64,000 bases of DNA from Ruegeria_C sp040830705 (GCA_040830705.1 JBFOME010000011.1:310001-374000), one strand, 5' to 3'; shown: positions 48,487 to 57,760, numbered from the stretch's first letter. Numbers and translations are program-made. Notes: a model not told the origin generated them from the letters alone.

Positions 48487-49086
48487 TTACATCCGGCTGG
48501 CGACGTTTTCCCAGTTCACCAGATTGTCGAGGAAGTTCGACAGGTAGGCAGGACGCTTGTTACGGAAGTCGATGTAATAGCTGTGCTCCCACACGTCACA
48601 CCCCAGCAACGCGGTCTGACCGAAGCAGAGCGGGTTCACCCCGTTCTCAGTCTTGGTCACAGCCAGCGACCCGTCCGCGTTCTTGACCAGCCAGGCCCAG
48701 CCCGAACCGAACTGACCAGCACCGGCGGCGCTGAACTGCGATTTGAACTCATCAACCGAGCCAAAGCTTTCGGTCAGCGCCTTTTCCAACTCGCCGGGCA
48801 TGGCGTTACCGCCGGGGCCCATCATCTCCCAGAACTGGTTGTGGTTCCACAGCTGGCTGATGTTGTTGAAGATACCGTTTTGCGCCACAGCGCCCGCGTC
48901 ATAGGTGCCGGTGATGATCTCTTCCAGCGATTTGCCGTCCCACTCGGTCCCAGCGATCAGCTTGTTGCCGTTATCGACATAGGCCTTGTGGTGCAGGTCG
49001 TGGTGATATTCCAGCGTTTCCGCTGACATGCCCTTGGATGCCAGAGCGTCATGTGCATAAGGAAGATCAGGAAGTTCAAAAGCCAT
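48487..49086 (-). CDS. sodB: Iron superoxide dismutase
   Basis: 199 aa, the usual length. Fe/Mn-SOD motifs: EYHHDLHHKAYVDNGN with the metal His, LWNHNQFWEMMGPGG, GSGWAWLVKN, and the signature DVWEHSYYIDF with metal-binding Asp and His. The Fe form is inferred from the family around EYHHDLHH and FNNISQLWNHNQFW; Mn or cambialistic use is not excluded. The ATG follows AACAGGGGTCC. It protects the cytoplasm from superoxide. Confidence 0.96.
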   Translation of the reverse strand: MAFELPDLPYAHDALASKGMSAETLEYHHDLHHKAYVDNGNKLIAGTEWDGKSLEEIITGTYDAGAVAQNGIFNNISQLWNHNQFWEMMGPGGNAMPGELEKALTESFGSVDEFKSQFSAAGAGQFGSGWAWLVKNADGSLAVTKTENGVNPLCFGQTALLGCDVWEHSYYIDFRNKRPAYLSNFLDNLVNWENVASRM

Positions 49087-49270
49087 CGTGGACCCCTGTT
49101 GAAAATGAATGTTGCGGTTCCACCGGTTACATGCGGCGATGGCGCCCGCAGGTCAAGAGTGGAAGGTAAGATCACCTATACAAAGACGATGATCGTTCGT
49201 TGCGGGTGTATCGGGCGCGGACCAATGACCCAACGCCCGCCAGTAAACTTCAACCCATTTGAATTGCAGC
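49087..49270. other. Short intergenic region upstream of sodB
   Basis: 184 bp without a gene; the sodB promoter is expected here. I see no clear regulator box. Confidence 0.4.
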
Positions 49271-49690
49271 CTATTTTTGTTTGGTTATTTTACATGGCCC
49301 TTGCCCGCTTGGCCGATTGTCTGCCGCGCCGGCAATGCGAACACGCATCTGCGCCCGCCCGGTTTTTTCTGAAATGGACGCCTGAAAATTTGCACGAATA
49401 TCGCCATTCGCACGCACTTTCATTTTGTCCATAACCCATTTGACGCGAAATCGGTCGCCCCCGAGTTTTTCGTAAGATGCAGGGATTGGCTTTTCGTGGA
49501 AATGGTTGATGTAGTCATCAATCACCATTGCTTTGCCCGCCTGATCATCGACAAAAACCACCATGCGTTCGGGTATCCAACCATATCTCTTTTGGTTGTT
49601 TTTCAATTGGCAATCGTAGACGGTTTGCCCCGCATTTGCCGCACCGCAAAGTGCCATTACACCAATCGCGGTTAAGGAAAGTGCTTTCAT
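49271..49690 (-). CDS. Secreted protein, unknown (139 aa)
   Basis: 139 aa with a signal peptide (MKALSLTAIGVMALCGAANA, cleavage before GQTVYD). The mature part has a YDC, strands such as WIPERMVVFVDDQAGKAMVI and RVRIAGAADN, and a basic C-terminus. Probably a small periplasmic beta-sandwich. I do not know the family. It sits between sodB and soxG with its own promoter. Confidence 0.65.
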   Translation of the reverse strand: MKALSLTAIGVMALCGAANAGQTVYDCQLKNNQKRYGWIPERMVVFVDDQAGKAMVIDDYINHFHEKPIPASYEKLGGDRFRVKWVMDKMKVRANGDIRANFQASISEKTGRAQMRVRIAGAADNRPSGQGPCKITKQK

Positions 49691-49794
49691 ATTTGATCTA
49701 CTCCTGTTTGCGCGGCAAAGAAACAGGGTCTGGCCCGGAGTTCAACCCAAACCAAAAGAATTTTCATTCATCTTCATTTATCTACGAGAAGGAT

Positions 49795-50361
49795 TCAGAA
49801 AGCTCCAACTTCTGAACCCGGCTGCGCCGCAATCTTCAGTAGATTGAACACATACTCCGCGACCGAGCGGAAGCAGATAATGCGGAACGAACCATCCTCC
49901 TCCATCCAGAAGGCAGCTGCGACCTGCGCCAGGCGGGTGCGGCGGAAATCGCCGGGTTCGAACGCCTCCGCGCTCAGATCAACCGGGGCCAGTTTCGCCA
50001 TCACTTCCCGTGCATGGTCGCCCGAGACCCGGAGCACTGCGCGGGCATCGGATACGTTGACCGCCAGCGCGTGGCTGGGTCCAAGCGCCTTGACCATCTC
50101 TGCAAGTTTGGCCTCGACCTCGGCATAAGGCACGAGAACAAGCAATTCGTCCGGCGACATCCAGCACAAGCCACTGTCATCCGCGAGATTTGCCCGTCGC
50201 TGTCCTGGCATCTTTTGGCCGGTCGCACTGGTCGCGGCCTTGGCCAGACCCTTGTCACCTTGATCCCCGCGCAGGGTGATCATGCCTTGCAAGCCCAGTT
50301 CTTCGATGATGGCGATGCCTTCGGCGCGCGCGCCATTCAATGCGCTGATTGGTTCAGACAT
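49795..50361 (-). CDS. soxG: Sarcosine oxidase, gamma subunit
   Basis: 188 aa from MSEPISALNGARAEG, overlapping the soxA stop by 8 bp. Gamma-subunit features (GLCWMSPDELLVLVPYAEVE, HALAVNVSDARAVLRVSGDH, FRIICFRSVAEYVFNLLKIA) match the GcvT-like fold of SoxG. It is the last gene of the sox group; no glyA, folD or purU follows in this window, although these are common neighbours in other genomes. Confidence 0.88.
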   Translation of the reverse strand: MSEPISALNGARAEGIAIIEELGLQGMITLRGDQGDKGLAKAATSATGQKMPGQRRANLADDSGLCWMSPDELLVLVPYAEVEAKLAEMVKALGPSHALAVNVSDARAVLRVSGDHAREVMAKLAPVDLSAEAFEPGDFRRTRLAQVAAAFWMEEDGSFRIICFRSVAEYVFNLLKIAAQPGSEVGAF

Positions 50362-53300
50362 TCTGCTTCTCCCCGTCCTTGTCGTAGAAGACCGGATCAA
50401 CGATCTTGGCCTTGTAGCTTTTGCCATCGGTTCCGGGGAACTCGATCACCTCGCCCATCCGGTCCGGCCCGTGTTTCACCAACCCCATCGCAATGCCGCG
50501 GCCCAGATTGGCCGAGTAATAGGTCGAGGTCACCCGACCAATCATGTTGCGCTGGCCATTGGCGTTGGTGCCCTCGCCCACCGCATAGGCTCCGTCGGGC
50601 AAAACCGATCCATCCACAGTCTCAAGACCGACGAGTTTCCAGCGATCCGGATCGGCCATGTGGCTGCGCTGCTGTGCGCGTTTGCCCAGAAAATCCTCTT
50701 TCTTTTTCGACAGCGCCCAGTGCAGGCCCAGGTCCTGCGGGATCACGGTTCCATCCGTCTCGTCCCCGATCATGATGAAGCCTTTTTCGGCGCGCAGGAT
50801 GTGCAGGCATTCGGTACCATAGGGCATCACGCCGAACTCTTTCCCGGCCTCCATCAGCGCATCCCAGAAGGCCTGCCCTTGCGAAGCCGGGATCGCGATC
50901 TCGTAGCTCAATTCACCCGAGAAAGAGATCCGGTAAGCCCGGCAGTCGAAACCGCCGATCTGGCCATCGCGCCACTCCATGAACGGCAGCGCCTCTTTGC
51001 TGACATCCATGCCGCCCAGCTTTTCCAAGACCTTACGCGCATTGGGGCCAACAACGGCCACTTGCGCGTACTGCTCGGTCACATTGGCGACATAGACTTT
51101 CCAGTCCCACCACTCGGTTTGCAGCCACTCTTCCATATGGCCGTGAATACGCTCGGCGCCCCCTGTGGTTGTATGACACAGCCAGGTATCCTCGTTGATG
51201 CGCGCCACCACGCCGTCGTCGATCAGAAAGCCGTTTTCCGAGCACATCAACCCATAGCGGCATTTGCCCGGCTTCAGCGTCGACATCATGTTAGTATACA
51301 TCATGTCGAGGAATCGTCCCGCGTCCGGCCCTTTGACGATCAGCTTGCCCAGCGTGGATGCGTCAAGCAAACCAAGGTTTTCGCGGGTGTTCTTCACCTC
51401 GCGATTCACCGCTGCCTCCACGGTTTCACCAGGGCGGACATAAGCATAAGTGCGTCGCCAATGGCCAACCGGCTCCCAATCGGCACCGTTTCGGTCATGC
51501 CAGTCATGCATCGGCGTTCGCCGAATTGGCTGGAACACCTCGCCGCGCGCTTCACCGCCGATAGCGCCCATGGAGATGGGCGTATAGGGCGGCCGGAATG
51601 TGGTGGTACCGACTTGCGGAATTTCAGCGTTCAGCGAGTCGGCAAGGATCGCCAGCCCGTTGATATTACTCAACTTACCTTGATCGGTTGCCATGCCCAG
51701 CGTTGTGTAGCGCTTGGTATGCTCGACGCTTTCATAACCCTCACGCGCGGCCAATTGCACGTCCGAGACCTTCACATCGTTCTGGAAGTCCAGCCAGGAT
51801 TTCATCCGCAGCGGCGTGTCGGCATTGGCGGGCATCAGCCAGACCGGTTCCATCGGCGTCTCGGCGGTGCTCTCGCCCACAGGGGCTTTGGGGCGTTTGG
51901 CCTTGCCGCCCGCTGCCTTTGCCGCTGATAAACCCACCGCATTGGCATCGCTCAGCACCTCGCCCAGCGCCAACGCGCCGTTGGCCGATCCAGCAGCGCT
52001 GACGAAACCCGCGCCATCGGCACCCAGTGGCGGGCGATCAGGGTCGGGCCGGAAATGGGCCTGCGCCTCGTCCCAGATCAGCTTGCCGCCGCAATGGGAC
52101 CACAGATGCACCACTGGCGACCAGCCGCCGGACATGGCAACCGCATCGCAGGTCACCTCATCTCGCGCACCGCCAATCCCCTCCTGGTTGCAGATTGAGA
52201 CTTTCTTAACACGTTTACCACCCGACACTTTGGCGATGGCCTTGCCCGGATCAACCCGAATGCCCAGCGCCCGCGCCTCATCGGCCAAAGCGCCGCCGCC
52301 AGAGGCCCGCGCATCGAGGATACGCAATACATCGATACCAGCGTTTTTCAGCGTGATCGCGGTACGATAGGCGTCGTCATTGTTGGTGGCGACGACCACC
52401 CGCTCACCGGGGGTCACGCCCCAGTTCACCACATAGTCGCGCATGGCCGAGGCCAGCATCACGCCGGGCACGTCATTGCCGGCAAAGGACAAAGGCCGTT
52501 CGATTGCGCCAGTGGCCGTCATGATCTGCTTGGCCCGGATACGCCACAACCGGTGACGCGGGCCTGCAGCATGTGGCGCGTGATCGGTCAGACGCTCATA
52601 GCCCAGCGCGTAGCCATGGTCATAGATCCCCGCCCCCATGCAGCGCAGCCGCATGGCGACGTTCTCCATCGCCTGCAACTCAGCGACGATTTGTTCCACG
52701 AACTTATCCACAGGCCCGTTGTCAATGGTTCCCCCATCAACCGGAGCGCGGCCACCCCAATGGCCGGTTTGTTCGACCAGCAGCACCTTTACGCCAGTCA
52801 GGGCCGCCGCCTTGGCCGCTTGCAGTCCCGCCACACCACCACCAATGATCAATACATCGGGAAAGGCATAAAAATGCTCGTAAGTATCCGCATCGCGCGT
52901 CTCGGTCTCGGGCGCTTTGCCCAGCCCCGCAGATTTGCGAATGAATGGCTCGTAAACGTGTTTCCAGAAGGGCTGCGGATGGATGAACATCTTGTAGTAA
53001 AAGCCCGCAGGCAGGAACCGCGCCAAATGGGTGTTCACCGCACCGATATCGAAATCGAGGTTCGGCCAGTGGTTCTGTGACTGCGCCTTGAGACCGTCGA
53101 ACAGCTCGGTCGTGGTGGCGCGCTGGTTTGGCTCGAACGTGCTGCCCTCGCCCAGACCGACCAGAGCGTTGGGCTCCTCGGCCCCGCTCGCCACGACGCC
53201 ACGCGGGCGGTGATACTTGAACGAGCGGCCCATCATCATCTGGTCATTGGCCAGCAAAGCCGAGGCCAGCGTGTCGCCTGCAAAGCCGCGCATGGTGGTG

Positions 53301-53371
53301 CCGTTGAAGCTGAACGTGACCTGCTTGGTCCGGTCGATCAGACGGCCGAGTTTCGAAAGACGATTGCTCAT
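50354..53371 (-). CDS. soxA: Sarcosine oxidase, alpha subunit
   Basis: 1005 aa, full length. It binds NAD and oxidises sarcosine to glycine with transfer of the methyl group to tetrahydrofolate. Domain order: a ferredoxin-like segment (VTFSFNGTTMRGFAGDTLAS; residues about 15-85), a Rossmann FAD/NAD fold (VLIIGGGVAGLQAAKAAALT near 170), a second Rossmann half, and the C-terminal folate-binding aminomethyltransferase (GcvT-like) domain from about 600. It overlaps soxG by 8 bp; soxD begins 51 bp upstream. Confidence 0.96.
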   Translation of the reverse strand: MSNRLSKLGRLIDRTKQVTFSFNGTTMRGFAGDTLASALLANDQMMMGRSFKYHRPRGVVASGAEEPNALVGLGEGSTFEPNQRATTTELFDGLKAQSQNHWPNLDFDIGAVNTHLARFLPAGFYYKMFIHPQPFWKHVYEPFIRKSAGLGKAPETETRDADTYEHFYAFPDVLIIGGGVAGLQAAKAAALTGVKVLLVEQTGHWGGRAPVDGGTIDNGPVDKFVEQIVAELQAMENVAMRLRCMGAGIYDHGYALGYERLTDHAPHAAGPRHRLWRIRAKQIMTATGAIERPLSFAGNDVPGVMLASAMRDYVVNWGVTPGERVVVATNNDDAYRTAITLKNAGIDVLRILDARASGGGALADEARALGIRVDPGKAIAKVSGGKRVKKVSICNQEGIGGARDEVTCDAVAMSGGWSPVVHLWSHCGGKLIWDEAQAHFRPDPDRPPLGADGAGFVSAAGSANGALALGEVLSDANAVGLSAAKAAGGKAKRPKAPVGESTAETPMEPVWLMPANADTPLRMKSWLDFQNDVKVSDVQLAAREGYESVEHTKRYTTLGMATDQGKLSNINGLAILADSLNAEIPQVGTTTFRPPYTPISMGAIGGEARGEVFQPIRRTPMHDWHDRNGADWEPVGHWRRTYAYVRPGETVEAAVNREVKNTRENLGLLDASTLGKLIVKGPDAGRFLDMMYTNMMSTLKPGKCRYGLMCSENGFLIDDGVVARINEDTWLCHTTTGGAERIHGHMEEWLQTEWWDWKVYVANVTEQYAQVAVVGPNARKVLEKLGGMDVSKEALPFMEWRDGQIGGFDCRAYRISFSGELSYEIAIPASQGQAFWDALMEAGKEFGVMPYGTECLHILRAEKGFIMIGDETDGTVIPQDLGLHWALSKKKEDFLGKRAQQRSHMADPDRWKLVGLETVDGSVLPDGAYAVGEGTNANGQRNMIGRVTSTYYSANLGRGIAMGLVKHGPDRMGEVIEFPGTDGKSYKAKIVDPVFYDKDGEKQNV

Positions 53372-53421
53372 TTATGCGGACCTTTCGCAGAGGGAGGTCA
53401 TAAGGTGGAGGGCGCTGGACA

Positions 53422-53751
53422 TCAGGAGAACTCCCTCCATGTCCAGCCAGGCCGCTTGGCTGTGATGGCGTCGCAGATCTCCTGCGGCGGCTCGGTGGTC
53501 TGGGCCGGATAGGTGCCGAACACTTCCAGCGTCGCCGTGCAGCGGGCAGCGTGGAACCACTTGCCGCAGCCGTTGGCGTGCTGCCAGCGTTCGAAATGCA
53601 CGCCCCTGGGGTTTTCGCGCATGAACAGGTAGTCGTGGAACTGATCATCATCCGAGCCCGGCCCGAAGCGCTTGACATGCGCCTCGCCGCCCGCGTGCAG
53701 TTCCGTTTCTTCGGCATCGACGCCGCAATAGGGGCAATGAAGGATCAGCAT
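53422..53751 (-). CDS. soxD: Sarcosine oxidase, delta subunit
   Basis: 109 aa. SoxD signature: the zinc-binding HCPYCGVDAEETE at the N-terminus, FHDYLFMRENPRGVHFERW, and the second Cys/His site CGKWFHAARCTATLEVFGTY. It binds zinc and folds onto the alpha-beta core. It lies between soxA and the TfoX-like gene in the usual order for this subunit. Confidence 0.94.
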   Translation of the reverse strand: MLILHCPYCGVDAEETELHAGGEAHVKRFGPGSDDDQFHDYLFMRENPRGVHFERWQHANGCGKWFHAARCTATLEVFGTYPAQTTEPPQEICDAITAKRPGWTWREFS

Positions 53752-53755
53752 CTCG

Positions 53756-54085
53756 TCATCCTTTCGGCGGTAGGCTGGCGGCGTTGGCCAGCGACATTTC
53801 GGTCAGTTTGGCGCGCAGAGCGGCATCCTCGAAGCCGCCCGCATCCAGTTCCACCATCCCGCCCATCGGACGACCGGTGAAGCTGAGCGGTTGCGCGCCT
53901 GCCTCCAGCGCCTCCGCCTCGCGGGTCTTGCCGGGGCGATACATGGCGCCGTCCTTGTGGACCCCGCAGACCATGTTGCCATGCAGCAGAAAGCAGAGCC
54001 CGCCAAACATCTTCTTCTCGGACAACCCCGGCTCCACGCCCAGATCAGCGCGCATGAGGTCGGCCATGGTTTCGGAATAGGGCAT
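53756..54085 (-). CDS. TfoX/Sxy N-terminal-like protein
   Basis: 109 aa. TfoX_N pattern: a helix then GLSEKKMFGGLCFLLHGNMV and the second half (EALEAGAQPLSFTGRPMGGM). Only the N-terminal domain is present, so it is not the full competence regulator. It stands only 4 bp from soxD and is likely co-transcribed with soxD, soxA and soxG. Its role there is not known to me. AT-rich DNA with DnaA boxes lies upstream. Confidence 0.8.
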   Translation of the reverse strand: MPYSETMADLMRADLGVEPGLSEKKMFGGLCFLLHGNMVCGVHKDGAMYRPGKTREAEALEAGAQPLSFTGRPMGGMVELDAGGFEDAALRAKLTEMSLANAASLPPKG

Positions 54086-54155
54086 CTAGCAGTACTCCTC
54101 GAGCGCAAGTCGACGAGACATACAAGGAACAGTCAAAAAAGTTAGAAAGATAGTT

Positions 54156-54175
54156 TGTGGATAAGATGTGTATAA
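54156..54175 (-). promoter_or_regulatory. Two exact DnaA-box 9-mers in tandem
   Basis: On the minus strand TTATCCACA (54156-54164) and TTATACACA (54167-54175) both fit the TTATNCACA consensus, 11 bp apart (one helical turn). A near-box TTATCCAGA lies on the plus strand at 54288. The surrounding DNA is AT-rich. It may be a DnaA-regulated promoter for tfoX/sox or an origin-like remnant. Confidence 0.6.
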
Positions 54176-54373
54176 CCTGGCGCCTAACCTGCTAAATATG
54201 CTAATTTTCTTTCGGGATAGACCTACATGTAGGGAACCAAATAGATTCTCCCTACTTTCCCCACCGCAACCCCGGTTTATCGAAAAGTTATCCAGAGGGT
54301 TTTCCAGATAGCGCGACGAATTTCGGTCCTGTATTTTGTTCGAAGAGATAAAGCGCCGAAACAAAGAGGCACC

Positions 54374-54658
54374 ATGAGCAGCACCAGACACGAAATTGAG
54401 TACGAAATTCGAGCACTCTGCAAACAACGTGCGGTCATAAAGCCGCTTCACGAGCGTGCGTTTGCTCGTTGGCAAAGCGCAGTCAAGCTTGAAGCCGACT
54501 TCGAAAAGAGCCTGCACGGAGCAAGTCTTGCCTGCGAAATCTTCGGCTCGGACTTTCGCTTGGTGGATCGCGAGTTTAGAGACTTGGGCCACGAAATCGA
54601 AGCTCTGCAACTGAGGTTGCTTGAATCCGTGACTCCAGTAAGCGACGAAAGACATTAG
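54374..54658 (+). CDS. Small unknown protein inserted in the sox locus (94 aa)
   Basis: 94 aa from ATG after AAAGAGGC. Charged, helical throughout (TRHEIEYEIRALCKQRAVIK, RLVDREFRDLGHEIEALQLR), one or two amphipathic helices, no signal. Opposite strand to all sox genes; its stop overlaps soxB's stop by 4 bp. Composition is AT-richer than the flanks. It and the AT-rich DNA before it look like a small insert separating soxB from soxD-soxA-soxG. Confidence 0.55.
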   Translation: MSSTRHEIEYEIRALCKQRAVIKPLHERAFARWQSAVKLEADFEKSLHGASLACEIFGSDFRLVDREFRDLGHEIEALQLRLLESVTPVSDERH

Positions 54659-55899
54659 TGCGCCACCCCGGCAGCGACGCTTTCGTCGATGAAGCGGCCT
54701 TCCTTGAAGCGGTCGAGCGAAAACGCCTCGGTCAGCGGTGAATGTCCGGTCGCCATCAGCTGCGCCATGCCCCAGCCCGAACCCGGAATGGCCTTGAACC
54801 CGCCTGTGCCCCAGCCGCAATTGATGAAGCAGTTCCCGAGCGGCGTTTTCGACAGGATGGGCGAGCGGTCGCCGGTCATGTCGACGATCCCGCCCCATTG
54901 GCGGAGCATTTTCAGGCGTGAGATCATCGGGAAGGTCTCGACCAGTGCCCGCACGGTTTCCTCGATATGATGGAACGAGCCGCGCTGGGTGAAGTTGTTG
55001 AACCCGTCGGTGCCGCCGCCGATCACCATCTCGCCCTTGTCGGACTGGCTCATATAGCCATGCACGGTGTTGGCCATGACGACCACATCCATGCAGGGCT
55101 TGATCGGTTCGCTGACCAGCGCCTGCAGGGCAACCGCCTCAAGCGGCAGGCGGAACCCGGCCATCTCGGCCAGTTGCCCGGAATGGCCCGCAACCACGAT
55201 GCCCAGCTTTTCGCACTCAATCGCGCCTTTGGTGGTATCGACCCCCACGACCCGGCCCTGGTCGGAGCGCACGCCGGTCACTTCACATTTCTGGATGATG
55301 TCCATGCCCATGGCCGAACAGGCCCGCGCATAGCCCCAGGCCACTGCATCGTGGCGCGCCGTGCCGCCGCGCTCCTGCCAGAGCCCGCCCAGAACCGGAT
55401 AGCGCGGCCCTTCGAGGTTGATGATCGGGACCAGTTCCTTGACCCGCTGCGGCCCGATCCATTCGGTTGACACACCCTGCAGGGCGTTTGCATGGGCCGT
55501 GCGCTGATAGCCGCGCACCTCGTGATGGGTCTGCGCCAGCATAATCACGCCACGGGGGCTGAACATCAGGTTGTAGTTCAGATCCTGGCTGAGATGTTCA
55601 TAGAGGCTGCGCGATTTTTCGTAGATCGCCGCCGATGGGTCCTGCAGATAGTTCGAACGGATGATCGTGGTGTTGCGCCCGGTATTGCCACCGCCCAGCC
55701 AGCCCTTCTCGATGATCGCGACATTTTGAATGCCGTAATTCTTGCCCAGGTAATAGGCTGTCGCCAGCCCGTGCCCACCTGCACCCACGATGATCACATC
55801 ATAGCGCTTCTTGGGTTCAGGCGACCGCCATGCCCGCTCCCATCCGGTATGAGAGCGCAGGGCTTCGCGGGCGACGGCAAAGGCAGAATAGTGTTTCAT
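54655..55899 (-). CDS. soxB: Sarcosine oxidase, beta subunit
   Basis: 414 aa from MKHYSAFAVAREALRSHTGW; longer in-frame starts are rejected. Rossmann FAD fold (YDVIIVGAGGHGLATAYYLG at residues about 32-51), GGGNTGRNTTIIRSNYL, and the C-terminal GWGTGGFKAIPGSGWGMAQL that closes the FAD site. It houses the non-covalent FAD and the covalent FMN. It is separated from the other subunits by a 0.57-kb insert. A dyad operator lies 74 bp upstream. Confidence 0.94.
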   Translation of the reverse strand: MKHYSAFAVAREALRSHTGWERAWRSPEPKKRYDVIIVGAGGHGLATAYYLGKNYGIQNVAIIEKGWLGGGNTGRNTTIIRSNYLQDPSAAIYEKSRSLYEHLSQDLNYNLMFSPRGVIMLAQTHHEVRGYQRTAHANALQGVSTEWIGPQRVKELVPIINLEGPRYPVLGGLWQERGGTARHDAVAWGYARACSAMGMDIIQKCEVTGVRSDQGRVVGVDTTKGAIECEKLGIVVAGHSGQLAEMAGFRLPLEAVALQALVSEPIKPCMDVVVMANTVHGYMSQSDKGEMVIGGGTDGFNNFTQRGSFHHIEETVRALVETFPMISRLKMLRQWGGIVDMTGDRSPILSKTPLGNCFINCGWGTGGFKAIPGSGWGMAQLMATGHSPLTEAFSLDRFKEGRFIDESVAAGVAH

Positions 55900-55972
55900 G
55901 AGCGAATCCATCCGGGTCTGCGGGATTGCGGCAGGTATGCCGCGCGGGCCAAGAATACCCACGCCACGTTAC

Positions 55973-55996
55973 GTCGCAATATCGACCTATTGCGAC
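55973..55996. promoter_or_regulatory. Dyad operator upstream of soxB
   Basis: GTCGCAAT-N8-ATTGCGAC is a perfect 8-bp-arm inverted repeat, with an outer GTTAC/GTAAC pair slightly off symmetry. It lies 74-97 bp before the soxB start and also before ccmI. It fits a dimeric regulator, possibly of the GntR or AraC type. The regulator is unknown. Confidence 0.65.
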
Positions 55997-56075
55997 ATGG
56001 TAACCCGTGTCGCGCTTTTTACCTTTTTCCCGCGCCTCTGCGGGTCTAGATGAGGGCAGTCCTAAGGAAGACATA

Positions 56076-57299
56076 ATGACGTTCTGGATCCTCATTCTGC
56101 TGACCGCCCTGATCGTTGCCGCCCTGCTGGCGCTGACTTTGCTGCGCGGGCGCAATCGGGACGAACCTGCAGCGGCCTATGATCTGCGGGTCTACCGCGA
56201 GCAGCTCGCCGGGGTGGACCGCGATCTGGCGCGCGGGGTGATCGGCGAGGCTGACGCCGACCGCATCCGCACCGAGATTTCGCGCCGCATCCTGGCAGCC
56301 GATGCGATGATCCAAAAAGAGGCCGATGGCACCGCCCAACCTCGCGGCGGCACCTTGGTAATGGCACTGCTGCTGACCGCCGCGCTGATGGGCGGCGGCG
56401 TGTTGCTCTATAGGTCACTTGGTGCGCCAGGTTATGGCGATCTGCCATTAACGCTGCGCAAGGAGATCGCCGAGGAACGACGCCTGACCCGTCCCGATCA
56501 GGCCAGCGCCGAGGCGGAACAGCCAGAACGTCCGAAACCGCGCATCGAACAGCAATATGCGGATTTGATGGAGCAACTGCGCGCAGCCGTGGCCGAACGC
56601 CCCGATGACCTGCAAGGCAATATCCTGTTGGCGCAAAACGAGGCCAATCTGGGCAATTTCAAAGCCTCATACAAAGCGATGGCGCGGGCGATCCCTTTGT
56701 TGGGTGATGAGGCCACGGCAAACGACTATTCCGAGATGGCGGAAATGATGATCGCGGCAGCCGGCGGCTATGTCTCGCCCGAGGCCGAGGCGGTTCTGCA
56801 ACAAGCACTAAATATTGATCCCGACAACGGCGTGGCGCTTTATTACTGGGGCGTGATGCTGCTGCAGATCGGTCGGCCCGATGCGACCTTCCGTGTCTGG
56901 GAAGAGGCTCTGCGGGTCAACCCGGCCCCGGCCCCCTGGGTCGACGCGATCCGGGCGCGGATCGAAGAAGTCGCCGCGCGCGCCGGCGTAAGATATGACG
57001 CGCCACAGCCCGCCTCCCGACCCGGCCCCAGCGCCGAAGACATGGCGGCGATGGCAGGTATGACGCCAGAGGCACGGCTCGACGCCATTCGCGGCATGGT
57101 GGCCGGACTATCCGAACGGCTGGCGACCGAAGGCGGCACCGCCGAGGATTGGGCAAGGCTGATCCGGTCGCTTGGTGTGCTGGACGAGCGCGCACAGGCC
57201 AATCGCGTCTTTCATGAAGCCCAACAAGTCTTTGCCGGCGACGACGCGGCGCTTGCGCTAATCAGACAGGCAGGCCAAGCAGCGGAAATCTTGCAATGA
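56076..57299 (+). CDS. ccmI: Cytochrome c biogenesis protein CcmI
   Basis: 407 aa from MTFWILILLTALIVAALLAL; the ORF starts 69 bp earlier but AAGGAAG precedes this ATG. Two N-terminal membrane helices with a Leu-zipper-like region between (REQLAGVDRDLARGVI), then a periplasmic TPR domain with helix pairs (ADLMEQLRAAVAERPDDLQG, ALNIDPDNGVALYYWGVMLL). CcmI binds apocytochrome c and delivers it for heme attachment. It overlaps ruvX by 4 bp. Confidence 0.92.
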   Translation: MTFWILILLTALIVAALLALTLLRGRNRDEPAAAYDLRVYREQLAGVDRDLARGVIGEADADRIRTEISRRILAADAMIQKEADGTAQPRGGTLVMALLLTAALMGGGVLLYRSLGAPGYGDLPLTLRKEIAEERRLTRPDQASAEAEQPERPKPRIEQQYADLMEQLRAAVAERPDDLQGNILLAQNEANLGNFKASYKAMARAIPLLGDEATANDYSEMAEMMIAAAGGYVSPEAEAVLQQALNIDPDNGVALYYWGVMLLQIGRPDATFRVWEEALRVNPAPAPWVDAIRARIEEVAARAGVRYDAPQPASRPGPSAEDMAAMAGMTPEARLDAIRGMVAGLSERLATEGGTAEDWARLIRSLGVLDERAQANRVFHEAQQVFAGDDAALALIRQAGQAAEILQ

Positions 57300-57760
57300 T
57301 CGCTGATCCCTTCGAAGAGTTTGCTGCCGCCCTGCCCACCTATACCGCTCTGATCGGCTTGGATCTGGGCGACAAGACCATCGGCGTCGCGGTTTCGGAC
57401 CGGATGGGCACTGTGGCCACGCCGCTGGAGACTGTCCGACGCAAGAAATTCACGGCAGACGCGGCCCGCCTGCTTGAAATCATCGCGGATCGCGACATCG
57501 GCGGCATCGTCCTGGGCCTGCCCCGCAACATGGACGGCACCGAGGGGCCGCGCTGCCAATCGACCCGGGCGTTCGCCCGCAACCTGTCGCGGCTGACCGA
57601 GATACCCATCGGGTTCTGGGACGAACGGCTCAGCACGGTTGCCGCGGAAAAAGCGCTGCTTGAGGCGGATACGACACGAAAACGTCGCGCCGAGGTGATT
57701 GATCACGTGGCCGCAAGCTATATCTTGCAAGGAGCGCTGGACAGATTGCGCCTGTTGTAG
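57296..57760 (+). CDS. ruvX: Holliday junction resolvase-like RuvX (YqgF)
   Basis: 154 aa. RNase H-like fold: IGLDLGDKTIGVAVSDRMG at the start, VLGLPRNMDGTEG in the middle and FWDERLSTVAAEKALLEADT with the acidic residues near the end, closed by DHVAASYILQGALD. Involved in rRNA 5' processing and possibly junction resolution. It is transcribed with ccmI and precedes DUF1289. Confidence 0.94.
   Translation: MIADPFEEFAAALPTYTALIGLDLGDKTIGVAVSDRMGTVATPLETVRRKKFTADAARLLEIIADRDIGGIVLGLPRNMDGTEGPRCQSTRAFARNLSRLTEIPIGFWDERLSTVAAEKALLEADTTRKRRAEVIDHVAASYILQGALDRLRLL

Noticed and set aside
47533..49026. Long plus-strand ORF (497 aa) over the phosphoesterase and sodB
   Set aside because: Antisense to two clear genes with conserved motifs on the minus strand; no recognisable domain.
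50276..51928. Plus-strand ORF of 550 aa inside soxA
   Set aside because: Antisense shadow of the sarcosine oxidase alpha subunit; His-rich composition typical of such frames.
54086..54898. Minus-strand ORF of 270 aa across the sox islet
   Set aside because: Runs in a frame different from soxB through its 3' end and into AT-rich DNA; the plus-strand 94-aa gene and DnaA boxes explain the region better.
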